A stretch of 64,000 nt of DNA. It comes from Aldrovandia affinis. Its lineage: Eukaryota > Chordata > Actinopteri > Notacanthiformes > Halosauridae. The position numbers and the translations under genes are program-made. Positions 9,211-21,605 of this stretch are shown piece by piece (the first letter of the stretch is position 1; each line of letters begins with the position of its first letter). The DNA is taken from the NCBI GenBank assembly GCA_029706075.1, contig JAINUG010000256.1:1221284-1285283 (forward strand). Direction: 5' to 3'. A model generated the notes under the pieces. That model had not been told where the DNA came from and searched no databases. It saw only the letters and a program-made list of their open reading frames with translations.

Positions 9211-12200
9211 TGAATTATTTTTGTTTGGAACGATTTACCATGATGTGTACATTACACATTTTTTGCTAATTACCTTAATGTTCAGAGGATGTTCCTTAAT
9301 ATGCAACATCATGTATATTCATCAAAAAGAAAGACCAGAAAGAAAGGAATGCAAAAAACTGACACTTTTTTAGACTGTCAAAAGCCATCTGTAAAACAAC
9401 AAGCATTCAATATCCATTCATAGGCGGATATATTCAATTAGGTGCTGTACTAGCTAGATAACCTTATGATCAGTTATCATGATAGCCGGTAACAAAATAA
9501 TGGCTGGTGTATGGTACTAATTAGCATTAGTAAGCTAGCTTTCAACCTCTAATGAATAACAAATAGTAATACATTTCAAGCCAACTTCTAACTTCCTCAA
9601 ATTATAAGAAGAGTTATCGTATGCTGATAACTACCATCCTGGAGAAGCTGAATAGGGATGTCCTCATCTCGTGTCCTTGGTAGTGGTAATTAAATAATTA
9701 AATGAATAAATTAATTGTTTCTCAAATGATTTGCATTTCTTGCCCCAAAAATGTAATCTGAACGCATTATGGTTTTCATTTTCAGTGAAAAGTGTGTTAA
9801 GCAAGCTGGTAAAATCTTCTATCATAGCTAGCTATTGAAAAGATTTAGTGTCCTAGATATTTCTTCATACACACAAGTTAACTGCTTTGAGGTTTTAGCA
9901 CAAGGATTTAGCTATCAATGTCATTGGTTACAACTTTTCTAGCTAGCTAATGTTAGCTAGCTACGTTACCTTGTTATTTGTTTGATATCAGTTTGGCTAC
10001 TTACTTAACTAGTTGAGCAACTGAACAATGTTGAAATCAAGCTTGCAATAGTTTAGCAAGTCCCACTGTTTTTAGCTATGTTACTGGAAAAAAATATGTG
10101 AAAAGGGTAAAAATGAAAACAATGAGGTAACGTGAAGTAAATAACAAACATATTTGAAAAGCACAAAGGGAAGAAAGGAAACAAAACAGGCAAGGATTGG
10201 AGCCGTCATGTCCAGAGCAGTCACAGGTGATGGAGCAACACAAACATGCGTTCTAATTAGCTAGCTTGAATGTAAACAAAGCCTCAAGGGATTATTTTTT
10301 GTGGAAAGTAAATTATTTTGATTTGTAGATGTTTTTATTAAATAATATGACAGATAGTACAAATATTGCCTTTTTAAAAACAAGACAAGCATTTTATAAG
10401 TGCATTAATTAACTCGGGTTTATTAGGAATATCAGGGAATAACTGCATACTTTTGAGGGCTGCGGCCTCGTGCCTTATCACACCCCCAAGGTTTGTGGTT
10501 ATTCCCAGATTACCCACAGCCTGTCATCCATTAATGCCAGCATATATCCTTTGAGAAATAGGCAAGCATCTATATTACTCCTGAAGGCAAAAACACTGAA
10601 TTTGCTGCACTTATGGAACACTGGTGGAGAAAGGTAATAACAGCAATGAAGAAGCTATCAAATGTCAGAACAGTGAAGTTAGAATAAAAAAGGTATATTC
10701 CCCAAATCCAGTAGCCTTAATAGTCAAATGCCCTTGTTTAAAGTTCAGCGGGGGGGTTGGCTCACTCCCTTCTTAGCCCATAAATTACGATTTTGAGAAT
10801 CGTGGCGATATCAAACATCACTAGGGCCTGGTGAAGCCAGCTTCATTTATACCAAGATGTTGGTTGAGCTGATATTTGGAGAGGCATAATATGCCCAAGA
10901 GCATTGCTACCAAGTGAAGAGGCCAATCATACCATTTTGACCTCTGCTTTAATCTGGCAGGCAATAATCATTTTTTCCATGGTCCCAGCTCATAGGTATA
11001 AACCTGAAGTTTTGGGGTGTGGCACTGGTTCACCACCACTACATACCCAAATGCCCTGACTTCACTCACAGAGCCATAAACCCGCCAAAGATGGCCCCAC
11101 TCTGTCTCCCTGCACAGGATGACTAAAATGCACCTCCCTGACACAAATTAAACAACTTAACTTATAAATTGAAGAACACCACAGCTACTGATACTGCAAC
11201 TGCAATTTTTATTGCAGTGGCAATTGTAGTACAAGATAACGACACAAACTACACAAATCATCTCACGTGCCCCCTATCGCCATAGAGTTGCTTGTCAGAG
11301 ATCTCATTTCCAACACTTTGGCCCCACTCCTCACTGTTAAATCCATGCCTTTCTGGATTGTGCTGGGCACTGCAAAAACAATACATTTTTTCTCCATAGT
11401 ACCTCCCTGACTGCACAAGGCTTGCTTCCAGAAGTACAAAAATCTGGTCCCTGCCTGTCTGTCTACAGTATGTGCAGCAGTGCATCACAAAATAAGCTGA
11501 GACAGTCAAATAGGTCATGAGTCAACAGTGGACGCTGAGACAGTGAAGGTAAGTTTTGAGTCAATACTGGGCCTCATGTCAGCTGGTTGTGCTGGTACTG
11601 GGCACTCAAGTGGTCGCTTAGTTTGTTTCAGTCACATGTAACCTGACACTGTGCTCACAAAAAAAGAGAGAGAAAGAGAGAGAGGTAGCTGAGCTGCTGA
11701 CAGGCTGAAACATGGCCTGCTGTTTCATGTCTTGGTTAATGAAGCTCAGAGGCAAGTCGTGTTACGCTCACATGCTGTGTGTATCAGCAGAGTGCAGAGG
11801 CAATTTCCCTCACTTCCACATCTCCACTTTTAAATCAAGACTCCCGACGGACAAAATGTGTGTTTTTAAGTCTCAATTTCAGGGAACAATGGATTGCATG
11901 ACAATACAAGTGAATACCAAAACCATCTAAAACATTACAGAGCTCAAACGATAAGGGACAACAAACAAAATACTTCAATCCACTCTGTATTCCGTTATCC
12001 TAGCTGTATGACACTTCCTTAAAACATTATACGCTCATTTACATTTCAATTGTTTAAACTGATTCTCAATGCAACTACAGATGTATCTGAGTGTTATGTA
12101 CACTTGATACTGTCAAATGTACCACCTCTTACCATAGAAGTGCTGTACTCACTCTGCACTTGTGTCCAATAGCTGGTGTAATATGTGTAAAACTAGCAAG

Positions 12201-13003
12201 CGTCTGAACATTTAAGATAACATGGAACATAGAAAGAAAATATTATCAGACCAGAGAAAATACCATTGGTGTAAAGCAGGGGAGATGATCAGGCAAAAAT
12301 AAAATATGCATACACCACAGTTTTTACAGATTTGCTTGAGAAATAGCATGTGTTGTGTATGATTTGGGGAACATGTTATGACAGCTGTCAGTTTGGGTTT
12401 TGTTCTCTGCTTAAAGACATGTCTCTCTGTCGCTCAAGGGATGAACCACAGGCGATGATAGTTTATCATAACTACTGCAACCACAGGCGATGCAGTTTAG
12501 AATATGCTCCAGGGCTCGTATAAGCATATGAGCATTTCTCATGCCATATACTTTCCAGTGCAGCATTTCCTTCCTTCCTAACTTTGCAGCTTCCATACAC
12601 TAATGCCTATTCTGGATTAAATTTTTTCCACTTATTCCTGCATCCAAGGCTGCTCATATAATCTATTTTAATAACTAGAACATATTTTGATTAATTACTT
12701 AATCCAATCTTAACAGTGATATTAAGCTAATAAATGTTTGTGCGCAATTTAAGGGTAAAGCATTAACTTGTAAAAAAAGTTGTTTTGTCATTTTTGCTGG
12801 CATGGTGTGATTTACATATACTAGTTAGAGTTACAGGGAGAAGTGTATCAAGTTACATCAGACAATAAGATAAGTATTATGGGCATAAAAATGAATATAA
12901 ATAAATATTATAGCAAATACTAATCACATCGGTACCACTTATTAAAGCTATAAGGACATCTAGAGTAATGTATGATATAAGCTCCATTATTCTCATATAA
13001 TAT
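9211..13003. other. non-coding spacer with gctagcta-rich patch
   Basis: No recognised gene. A patch rich in agctagctaatgttagctag occurs at about 9940-9965, with related motifs at 9452, 9535, 9825 and 10258. A GA tract lies at about 11660-11687. A minus frame of 86 residues at 11258-11518 and a plus frame of 72 residues at 11712-11930 have no recognisable domain and no supporting context. I treat them as chance. Confidence 0.45.
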
Positions 13004-13734
13004 TGTGGCAATCCTGCGAGGTCGCCTGTGTTTAAATGTGTGCGCGGTGCATTCTGGGGGAGGCGCTGCTGTAACCTTAAGCGTCTCCCCCTGTTAAACT
13101 GTTAAATTGTTCAGTTCCATGTTTGTGCATGTTGTTTAGTTGAAGTGTGAATTTGACCACGGTAAGAGTTATCTCATTGCGTTCTAGTGAGTGTTGGTTA
13201 CCCGGCGTTAGACTTCGTGTGTAGTTTTCTGCGTTCACTGCCTGTTTTCACCTGTTGCAGTAGCAGGTCTCGTTACTTTGTTAGTTTAATTAGTAGCTTG
13301 TTGCTTTTGTTCCACAGTTTATTAGTCGATTACTAGCTTCAGTCACTGCTTAGAAGATTTAGTTCAAAGTTGATTGATACTTAGCGTTTCAATCGGTTTT
13401 GTTTAACAGGCCTAGCACCCGTGTCTATAGTTGATTAGTGTAAGGAATTGGTAATTAGTCTCTATTGTTGTCAGGGGGCATTCGCCACATATAAGCAATC
13501 ATAGTTGTGGATAACGGCAGCTTTTCGCGGCAGCCTCACCTTCCTAGCCTCACCAAATGAAGACTCGGCGGACAAAGACAGAGGAGTCTACCTGCAGGAG
13601 TCCACCGAGGGGGGCCAGCGAGGGAGTGCTCGCCGCACGGTAAGTATCATAGTTTTGTATCTTCCTGTTCTACTTCCTCTGCATCTAACACTACATGCTA
13701 CCTCCCTATCCCAGTCCATGTCTCCTCTTCTAGA

Positions 13735-16621
13735 TTGCCTAGAAGGAGAGATTCTACTCACACCCGAAACCTCTCCAATCTCATCCACCCTCCTAGATCT
13801 CCCGGTGTTGATGTGGTGGTAGCAGGCGGACTATGGAATGGCCAGTCTGCTATCCAGAAGGCCGATTTCATCTCGGCCCAGGCCTCACTACTCTCCCTGC
13901 AGTTCCTGGCGCTCACGGAGACGTGGATCACTCCACAGAACACGGCCACCCCTGCTGCTCTCTCCACTGCCTACACCTTCTCCCACACTCCACGACCCTC
14001 ATGTAGAGGTGGAGGGACAGGTATACTGATCTCCCCCCTGTGGAGATTTAGTATTGTTCCTCTTCCTCACTTTTCACCCTCCTCCTTTGAATTTCATGCT
14101 GTCACTGTCACTGTGCCATGTAAACTGCATATCATTGTTGTTTATCGCCCTCCAGGTCCACTGGGGAGTTTCCTAGATGAGATGGATGCCCTACTCAGCG
14201 CTTTCCCTGAGGATGGCACCCCTGTCTTACTCCTCGGTGACTTCAACCTGCCGCTGGAGACCTCTCAGGCCTCTGCATTCCTTCCCCTGCTTCAGTCCTT
14301 CGACTTCACCCTCGCTGAATCCCCATCCACCCACAAGGCCAGTAACCAACTGGACCTGATCTTCACTAGGAACTGTGCATTACCCAACATCACAGTATTT
14401 CCCCTACATGTGTCTGACCATTGCTTTCTGTCTTTCTCTCTCCCCCTCCCCTCTGTGCCTAAACCATCCTCACCTGCTCCCACTGTCCTTGTCAGTCGCA
14501 ACCTCTGCTCTCTCCCCTGCTGCCCTGTCGGCTACTGTTCTATCTTCCCTTCCCCCTACTGACGCCTTCTCTCAGCTACCTGCTGAGGAAGCATCGTCCA
14601 CCCTACTTTCCTCTCTCTCCTCCTCCTTTGACTCACACTGTCCTCTATCCACTAAACCTGCACGCCTCCGACCCCCCGCCCCCTGGCTAACCGACTCCAT
14701 TCGGGCTAACAGACTGAAACTGCGAGCGGCAGAAAGGAAATGGAGAAAATCCAAATCCCCTGCAGCTCTGACTGATTTCCACACACTCCTGGCTTCCTTC
14801 TCCTCTAACCTCTCCTCTGCTAAGTCTGCATTTTTCCTTTCCAAAATTCAATCTTCAGTTTCTAACCCTCATAAACTCTACTCTACGTTTTCCTCTCTCC
14901 TCACCCCTCCTCCTCCCCCACCCCCCTCCTCTCTAACCGCGGATGACTTCGCATCCTTCTTTCACGAGAAGGTTGATGTCATTCGCAACTCCTTCCCCCC
15001 AACCTCTCCCTTACCCATCCCGCTACCTAAACCTCTCACCCCTCTGTCCTCCTTCTCGCCCCTCCCTGACTCAGACATCCTTCAACTTGTCCTCTCCCAC
15101 CGTCCGTCCCACCACCTGCCCTCTTGATCCCATTCCTTCCCCCCTCTTCCAGTCCATTGCTATGGACATCCTCCCCTTTGTCTCCAATGTCATTAACTCC
15201 TCTCTTTCCTCTGGCTCTGTCCTCTCTTCCCTCAAATGCATTTATGTTGTCCCCCTCCTCAAAAAACCCTCTCTGAATCCTACTGTTATTTCAAACTACC
15301 GACCTGTCTCTCTCCTCCCATTCCTTTCCAAAACGTTAGAGCGGGCTGTCTATAACCAACTGTCTGCTCATCTCTTACAGAACGACCTGCTTGATCCCAA
15401 CCAATCTGGGTTCAGAGCAGGCCACTCCACAGAGACCGCTCTCCTTGCTGTCACTGAGGCTCTTCATGGGGCTAAGTCCCAATCCCTTAGCTCCGCCCTC
15501 CTCCTCATCGACCTGTCGGCGGCATTCGACACCGTGGACCACCGGATCCTGCTCTCATCTCTCGTCGAGATGGGAATCTCTGGATCTGCGTTGACATGGT
15601 TCAAGTCCTACCTGGCTGACCGGTCCTACCAGGTGGCCTGGAGAGGATCCCTCTCCTCTCCCCACACCCTCTCTACCGGAGTCCCGCAGGGCTCGGTGCT
15701 AGGCCCGTCCTATTTTCTCTGTACACCAAGTCACTTGGCTCTGTTATTTCTGCTCATGGTTTTTCCTATCACTGTTATGCTGATGACACTCAACTGTTTC
15801 TCTCCTTCTCTCCATCTGATACCCAGGTCCCGGCACGGATCTCTGCATGCCTGGCTGACATCTCCACTTGGATGTCCACCCACCACCTGAAGCTGAACCT
15901 GGGGAAGACAGAGCTGCTCTTCCTCCCAGCGAAGGGCACCCCGATGATTGATGCGTCAATCACCGTGGAAGGCTCCATAGTGTCTCCGTCCCATTCGACC
16001 AGTAGTCTTGGGGTAACCCTGGACAACCAGCTGTGCTTCTCGAGCCATATTGCAGCGATCACTCGGTCCTGCCGTTTCTCCCTCCACAACATCCGGAGGA
16101 TCCGACCGTTCCTCACCCAAGAGGCCACTCAACTCCTGGTCCAGGCCCTGGTAATCTCACGTCTGGACTACTGCAATTCCTTGCTGGCAGGCCTTCCGGC
16201 CTGCTCCATCAAACCACTGCAACTAGTCCAGAACGCTGCTGCTCGTCTGATGTTCAACCAGCTGAAGTTCACCCACGTCACCCCTCTACTCTCCTCTCTG
16301 TACTGGCTCCCCATCGCAGCACGCATCAGATTCAAGTCACTGGTGCTTGCTTTTCAAGCGGCCAGAGGTACTGCTCCCCCATACCTCCAGTCACTCATCA
16401 TTCCCTACACACCTCCCAGACCCCTCCACTCCGCCTCCTCTGGTAAACTGACTGTCCCTTCCCACCGGGCGCCTGGCAGCCGCTCCTCGCGGTCTCGCCT
16501 CTTCTCTGTCCTGATCCCTCGCTGGTGGAACGACCTTCCGCAATCGGTCAGGACCGCGGAGTCACTTGCGATCTTCCGCAAGAGACTCAAAACCCACCTC
16601 TTCAGACTCCACTACCACTGA
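13735..16621 (+). pseudogene. L2 ORF2: endonuclease + reverse transcriptase, three frameshifts
   Basis: Endonuclease in frame 1 (13735-14562): LALTETWI, GDFNLPL at 14236-14256, QLDLIF and SDH at 14413-14421. Continuation in frame 2 (to 15127) covers the linker with WLTDSIRANR and a proline run from a C-rich tract (14904-14931). RT in frame 3 (about 15090-15710) has YRPVSLLPF, GFRAGHSTETAL, motif A DLSAAFDTVDH and motif B GVPQGSVLGP. Catalytic YADD at 15776-15787 and the whole C-terminus (SRLDYCNSLLAGLP, LHWLP-like LYWLP) are back in frame 2, ending LHYH*. Shifts lie near 14500, 15100 and 15707. The third is a one-base change between motifs B and C. Motifs are intact but the protein cannot be made. 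Confidence 0.9.
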
Positions 16622-16834
16622 ACTCTGTCCATCTAGCTAAATTGTCTTCACCACTGTTTACTTGTTCAACACTATACTCCAATTTTTTTTTTTTTAATAA
16701 AATAAAAATTCATGAACCTTTTCCTTCCCGGTGTTACAGGTATGGTACGCAGATGCCTGCAATGTCTATTGCTGTACTCCTGCACTGATCTCGTGCGCTA
16801 ACTATGATTGTTCCTACCATGTATTAATGCACAT

Positions 16835-16895
16835 CTTGTAAGTCGCTCTGGATAAGAGCGTCTGCTAAATGCTTAAAATGTAAAAATGTAAAATG
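16835..16895 (+). other. L2 3'-tail stem-loop (UnaL2 type)
   Basis: CGCTCT (16844-16849), loop GGATA (16850-16854), AGAGCG (16855-16860), followed by tctgctaaatg and TGTAA-like repeats. This perfect 6-bp stem with a GGATA loop is the structure bound by L2-type RTs such as eel UnaL2. It is shared by SINEs that borrow the machinery. Confidence 0.85.
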
Positions 16896-17360
16896 TATAT
16901 TGTGTTGTGTTAGTTAGCTGGTCGTGGTGTGGGCTGTTGGAACCACCGTGACCAGAACACGCTATGTGAATAGTGCCGTCTCCCGAGTTGCAGAGGGAGA
17001 GTGTCAATGTGCCCTGTGTGGAATGGACTGTACCTTTCTGACTGGCTGTGTTTTCTGCGAAAGGCGTGTCATCGGTCTCTCGTGTCCTTTTAAGGACTCG
17101 GTAGGCAGGCAAGAACCTCCATTTGTTTTTAGGCTACTTCCGGGGTTGCGCAGTGTAGGGAACACGGAAGCTAGCAGCAGATATTACCCATGACTGAGCG
17201 GTGTACGGAGTATGGGTAATTATCCTTTTCTTTATTAAAACGGCTGCCTGTGTAGCCAGTTTTGCATTCTACTTGGACTCTGTCTCCTTCCTTGATACAC
17301 CACCTAACGCATGCTCGCCACAATATTCAATCTTTATTTTTCTATAGGGCATTTAAAAAA

Positions 17361-17574
17361 TGAAATAATTTCTGGTATATGTGTATGTGATTTTAAGCAA
17401 TTCAATTAGAAGAAGTCACAATAGTTAGCTTGTCTAACAATAGGCTAGTTACTACACATTTGCGTTTAATTATTCGATGTATTATTATTACACATTACAC
17501 ATGACATAATTATTACACATTATTCGCATTTAATTGCTTACAATCACATACACATATACCAGAAATTATTTCAT
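17361..17574. repeat. long inverted repeat, MITE-like
   Basis: Arms of about 45 bp (17361-17406 and 17531-17574) are reverse complements with few mismatches (tgaaataatttctggtatat against atataccagaaattatttca). A loop of about 125 bp itself carries smaller repeats of tattacacatta type. No coding capacity. A foldback DNA element is the likely origin. Confidence 0.75.
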
Positions 17575-17579
17575 TTACT

Positions 17580-18535
17580 ATACACGGAAAATATCGCTGC
17601 CCTTGGCGTCAAACTCCGCCGAAGTGGGAATCGTACTAAGTCGTCATTAAGTGAAGGCAAAGGCTTCCCGGCGCATCTCCAGAGACCATGTTGCTGAATA
17701 CTGAACACAATTGGTATTACGTGTTAAAACTCCTCACTTATCCTACATGTAAAATATATTTATTTGATTTAATATAATAATCGCTACACAGGATACCAAT
17801 TACCAATTAAATCTCCAAATTCGTTGATAGGCAGAGCAAACTGGTGGATCAACCTTCATCAAAATATACAACTCAGAATTCAATTAAACAGCTGGTTTAT
17901 TCAGTTATAACAGTTAGACAAAATATTCAACGTCCAATCTACAGACGTAGGTTCAACTACCTTAACAAATACTAAATTGGAACATTCAATATGTAGGGTC
18001 TGTCTCCTCACATGTGGAACATTTATCGCTACCATTTCACAAGCTTGCTCATACCACGTCAAGCTCCGCTTTCACCTGGCCGCGACCTAAAATACATAAG
18101 TTCCAAACTGGATAGCCCCAACAATTATCACCCATGGTGAAAAAAAGAGGAAAAGTCAAGAAAAAAATAATATGCAGAATATCTGTATATACTCTGCTAT
18201 CGTTTCAATATCGTTATCAAAGTATTTGGTCAACATATCATGGTAATTATTTTTGCCCATATCTCTATTGTGAATCTTGTGCAAGACTGCATGGAGTGCA
18301 AGGGTGCTTGTGACAGCTAGTCAATCGCAGCAGTAAGGAGTAAATTAGGCGTGGTTTCAGTCAGTTCAGCCTGTAAATAAAACATGCTGCTATTCCATTA
18401 AAGTTTGAATATTTAGACCAGATTGACACAACACAAACTGATGGATAATTATCGGCCACTGCCGTCGGTAAATTTAATTTCAGCGGCCAATAAGCCAATT
18501 GCAGGCAACAAGGCAAATATCGTCTGACACCGATA
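17580..18535. other. no recognisable feature
   Basis: Mixed sequence with a local 'taccaattaccaattaaatc' direct repeat near 17797-17815. No frame or motif that I can support. Confidence 0.4.
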
Positions 18536-18563
18536 GTCCACCGATATATCGGTGCACCACTAT
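18536..18563 (+). repeat. end of ATCGGTGCACCAC-type DNA transposon
   Basis: ccgatatatcggtgcaccac (18541-18560) is the palindromic terminal motif of a family of fish DNA-transposon relics. Upstream sequence to about 18440 (atcggccactgccg, accgatagtcc) fits the same element. Confidence 0.45.
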
Positions 18564-18689
18564 ATGATTTCTAACATGTCATGATGTCTGCTTCTACTAT
18601 GAAGCCTGGAATTCCTATGCTGATTGTGAGGCAACCTGACTATTTTCTACTTTATTTTTGTGAACTCTGTCTGTATTAGGTCACTTTGT

Positions 18690-19150
18690 AGGTCGCTAAC
18701 ATTTTTTTAAGATTTTCAGATCCTTTGCCTTTCTAAGACATGCACTGTCTTGTAATATGCCTTGCCTTCCCACAAGTATAGCATATGATGATTCCATTCA
18801 ATGTAATTGAGGAGGCTTTTCACCTCTAGCTGGCATATAGCCTTTCCTTACAATATTTATTTGAAACTGTATAGCATTAGCATTTTTATCATGAACATTC
18901 TGGGCCTGGCTCATGCATGTGGAGGACAAGCATCATTATCTGTTCATTCTGCTGTTCACACCAAAGTGGACAGAAACTCCAATGGATCTTGGTTTGTGGG
19001 CTCAAACTGACCAATGCTATTTTGCAATGGCTGTATTTCACTAGGAGTCAGTGGTTTAACTAATGTAGTCATGGCCATGTGCTCCTTCTCTGGCCCTACC
19101 CCAGGAACAAGAGTTTCCCTGGTGTGAACAAGAGATGTTGCAGCCACCCC
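18690..19150 (-). pseudogene. retroelement gag remnant with CCHC zinc knuckle
   Basis: On the minus strand an initial frame (19147-18956) contains IGQFEPTNQDPLEFLSTL, gag capsid-like. After stops, residues DNDACPPHA continue the same theme. Further down, 18783-18742 encodes C-Y-T-C-G-K-A-R-H-I-T-R-Q-C, a perfect C-x2-C-x4-H-x4-C nucleocapsid knuckle, with a stop three codons later. Several stops and shifts separate the pieces. No LTR or pol was found nearby. The order capsid then knuckle matches gag of a Gypsy-like element or retrovirus. The family is undecided. Confidence 0.5.
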
Positions 19151-19533
19151 ATTTATTTCTCACTGGATGTGTCTGCTGCACAGGCTTATCCCAACAAACA
19201 TTTGCACTGTAAAAGTCTTCATTGTCATCTATGAGGTTTTTGTCACCTCTTGCCAGGGGTCTCTGAAGCCTTATACTATAGAAGATGACTCAGTAGTGTT
19301 ATGCTTGTGAGGCAATGGTGCGCAAAGAACTGAAAACGGGTGTGAATAATTGTGACACATATTGTGGCATCCCAAGGGGCAGTACGAGGAATTGGCTGCC
19401 TGCCCCTTTATCTCTTGGGAGCCACTAGAGCCAAGTTCCCAGCAGCCTGCACCTGAATCACATGCAGCAATGAGGACAGCTGGCAGCTGATGCAAGTTTG
19501 GGAGTTACATAAAGGACTGTTACGTGTCACATT
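19151..19533. other. no recognisable feature
   Basis: A 74-residue minus frame at 19271-19495 may be an extension of the gag relic or chance. Nothing else is visible. Confidence 0.4.
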
Positions 19534-20845
19534 AAGAACATAAGAACATAAGAATACATAATGATGAGAACGGGCCGTTCGGCCCATCTAGGCTCATCAT
19601 GTCCTAATCTAAAGAGTATCTAGTACTACATCTAGCCTGAACTTGAATAGCCCAAGCGTTTCTGCTTCTACTACCTGACCTGGCAAGCTGTTCCAGGCAT
19701 TGACAACTCTCTGTGTAAAGAAAAACGTCCTAATATCTGTGCGGAATTTGCCTTTAACTAATTTCCACCTGTGGCCTCTTGTTCTGCTGACACCACTTAT
19801 CTTAAAAAATTGTATTTCACTTTGTTAATCCCTTTTAGGAATTTAAAAACCTCAATCAAATCCCCCCTAAGTCTCCGTTTGCTAAACTTAAATAGATTGA
19901 GTGCCTTAAGTGTATCCTCATAATATTTCATATCAATTTAGTTGCCCTTATTTGAACTTTTTCAAGAGCTTCTATATCTTTCTTGTAGTGCCATGCCCAG
20001 AACTGCACACAGTATTCAAAGTGAGGTCTGACAAAGGCATTATATAACATTAATATAACCTCCTTTGATTTATACTCAATAATTTTTGCTATGTATCCCA
20101 GCATCCTGTTGGCTTTTTTCACTGCTGTTGCACACTGCTTTGATGCAGATAGACTTTGATCAACTACAATTCCTAAGTTTTTTTCAAATTTAACACCTAC
20201 TAACTTTTCTCCTCACATAAAATACTTGTTTTTCTCACATGCATAACTTTACATTTAGCAATATGGAATGACATCTGACTCTCATGTGGTACCTTGTCAA
20301 ATGATTTCTGAAAGTCCAAATATATAATATCATAAGCCTGGTTCAGGTCAACACACTTTGTAGCCTCTTAAAAAAGGCCAGTAGGTTTGTTAGGCATGAC
20401 CTCAGTTTGAGAAAACCATGTTGGCTCTCATTTAAAATACAATTATTTTTCAAGAATGATTCCAACTTATCCCTAATAATACATTCCAGCATTTTGCATG
20501 AAATGCAAGTTAAACTGACAGGCCTATAGTTCCCTGGGTCAGTATGGTCCGCCTTCTTATATATTGGAATTATACTACCCTGCTTCCAGTCATCTGGTAT
20601 TTCTCCAGTGATTATGGATTGACTGAAAATATCTGTCAATGGTTTATATATAATTTCCCCAAGTTCTTTGAGTACTCTGGGATATATGCCATCAGGGCCT
20701 GCTGCCTTATTTGTCTTAAGTTTTTGTAGTTTTTGTAATACTTCTACGTCCCTTATCTCAAAGTCCTCCAAAACATTCTTTACCTTGGCTATACATTTAG
20801 GCATATTTATAACCTCTTCTCTAGTAAAGCTCTCAACAAATATAC
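19534..20845 (-). pseudogene. CR1-like LINE, copy B, catalytic core deleted
   Basis: The 3' terminus lies at 19534 with tandem CATAAGAA, then the same 3' UTR as copies A and C. ORF2 C-terminal residues follow (LYNAFVRPHFEYCVQFW). The RT amino half lies at 20804-20343 (KTNKAAGPDGIYPRVLK, DPGNYRPVSLT, ESQHGF). At about 20281-20288 the frame jumps from the residues after motif A (FDKVPHE) straight to FHIAKCKVMH. That removes about 320 bp with motif B and the FADD catalytic motif present in copy C. The 5' end is truncated near 20845. Numerous substitutions and shifts are present. Confidence 0.85.
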
Positions 20846-20949
20846 ATCTAAATATGTGTTAATCTCTTTCTGGCATTTTACAGAAATGTTCACTGTGCTG
20901 CAAATTTATTTAATGGAACTCCTGTTCCTTGCTACCCTTGCAAATAATG

Positions 20950-21045
20950 AAATGTAGTGTAGCAAATAGGGCAGCTCAAGCCTGCATCCTTCTATTCAGT
21001 TCCCTAGCCACTACACCACAGCCTCAGCACATAGTGAGCCATGGT
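20950..21045 (-). mobile_element. tRNA-derived SINE head fragment
   Basis: The minus strand reads ggctgtggtgtagtggctag (box A-like), then about 35 bp on a weak box B (ggcttgagctgcc). It is a degraded tRNA-like promoter with no clear tail. Confidence 0.4.
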
Positions 21046-21473
21046 GTTATAGGGTTATGTAAACATGAGTTTAAAAGTATGTCAGTGAGCCTTTATTAGC
21101 TTAGGGATGAATACACACCTGGCATAGGATGTGGCACATTACTCCACACCATTTATTGTTGAAACTACTTAATCACCCAAAGCACAGAAAAGAGAAGTTC
21201 TGATTGGATTACACAGAGGCATTGACTACACAGGGACCCTGGCTGTTCATAAAAGCGTTACACTATTCCAGCACATTATTATGTGATTTTTACATATATT
21301 ATTATTATATAAGTAAGCAGGTTCTGGGTTCTGGTTTTAAGGACTTCTATGGGCTACGATTAGGCACATGTGTGCATAATTATATTTATGTGTGCCACTA
21401 GTCAAGAGCTTTCTTTTTTTACTGTGGAGAAAATGGTTAATCCTTTTCTTTCATTATATCTCACTTTCCAAAT

Positions 21474-21605
21474 GAATAATGCACAGCGTTGGCAACGCTT
21501 AGGTTGTGGGTTCAATCCCCACTGGGGCCACAAAAATGTATGCATTCACTACTGTAAGTCGCTTTGGATAAAAGCGTCTGCTAAATGGCGTATATTAATA
21601 ATGGC
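21474..21605 (+). mobile_element. tRNA-derived SINE with L2-type tail (5'-truncated)
   Basis: Contains gttggcaacgcttaggttgt, box B gggttcaatcccc (21510-21522) and a tail with CGCTTT-GGATA-AAAGCG (21560-21576) followed by tctgctaaatggcgtatatta. It is the plus-strand, stand-alone relative of the SINE that sits in every unit of the satellite from 43.9 kb on. Box A is missing. Confidence 0.85.

Larger units (their letters stand above)
13495..16895 (+). mobile_element. L2-clade LINE, nearly full length
   Basis: It has a 5' region with a short frame (13555-13641) that encodes a basic N-terminal peptide and is followed by a gtaagt. ORF2 follows (13735-16621), then a 3' UTR and a tail ending in repeats of TGTAA type (aaatgtaaaaatgtaaaatg, about 16876-16895). 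The tail and the LSAAFDTVDH RT motif place it in L2. The exact 5' boundary is unclear. Confidence 0.8.
13004..17322. mobile_element. candidate solo LTR (about 0.9 kb) split by an L2 LINE
   Basis: The left part starts TGTGGCAATCC (13004) and the right part ends CTCGCCACA (17322). They make a TGTGGC/GCCACA inverted terminus with the same 4-bp flank ATAT on each side (13000-13003 and 17323-17326). Removing the LINE (about 13495-16895) leaves roughly 0.9 kb with TG...CA ends and a target duplication, as a solo LTR should have. The right part holds tccttttaagg (17090-17100) and attaaaa (17234-17240) as possible promoter and poly(A) elements. An internal gccaca at 13484-13489 offers an alternative end, but its flank does not match. 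Confidence 0.5.

Noticed and set aside
13484..13489. End of a short solo LTR (13004-13489)
   Set aside because: It ends in GCCACA, but the flanking bases (tata) do not match the left ATAT. The outer end at 17322 does match.
16924..17193. Cys-rich 89-residue frame near 17 kb
   Set aside because: It lies within the candidate LTR. Cysteine spacing does not form a recognisable finger.
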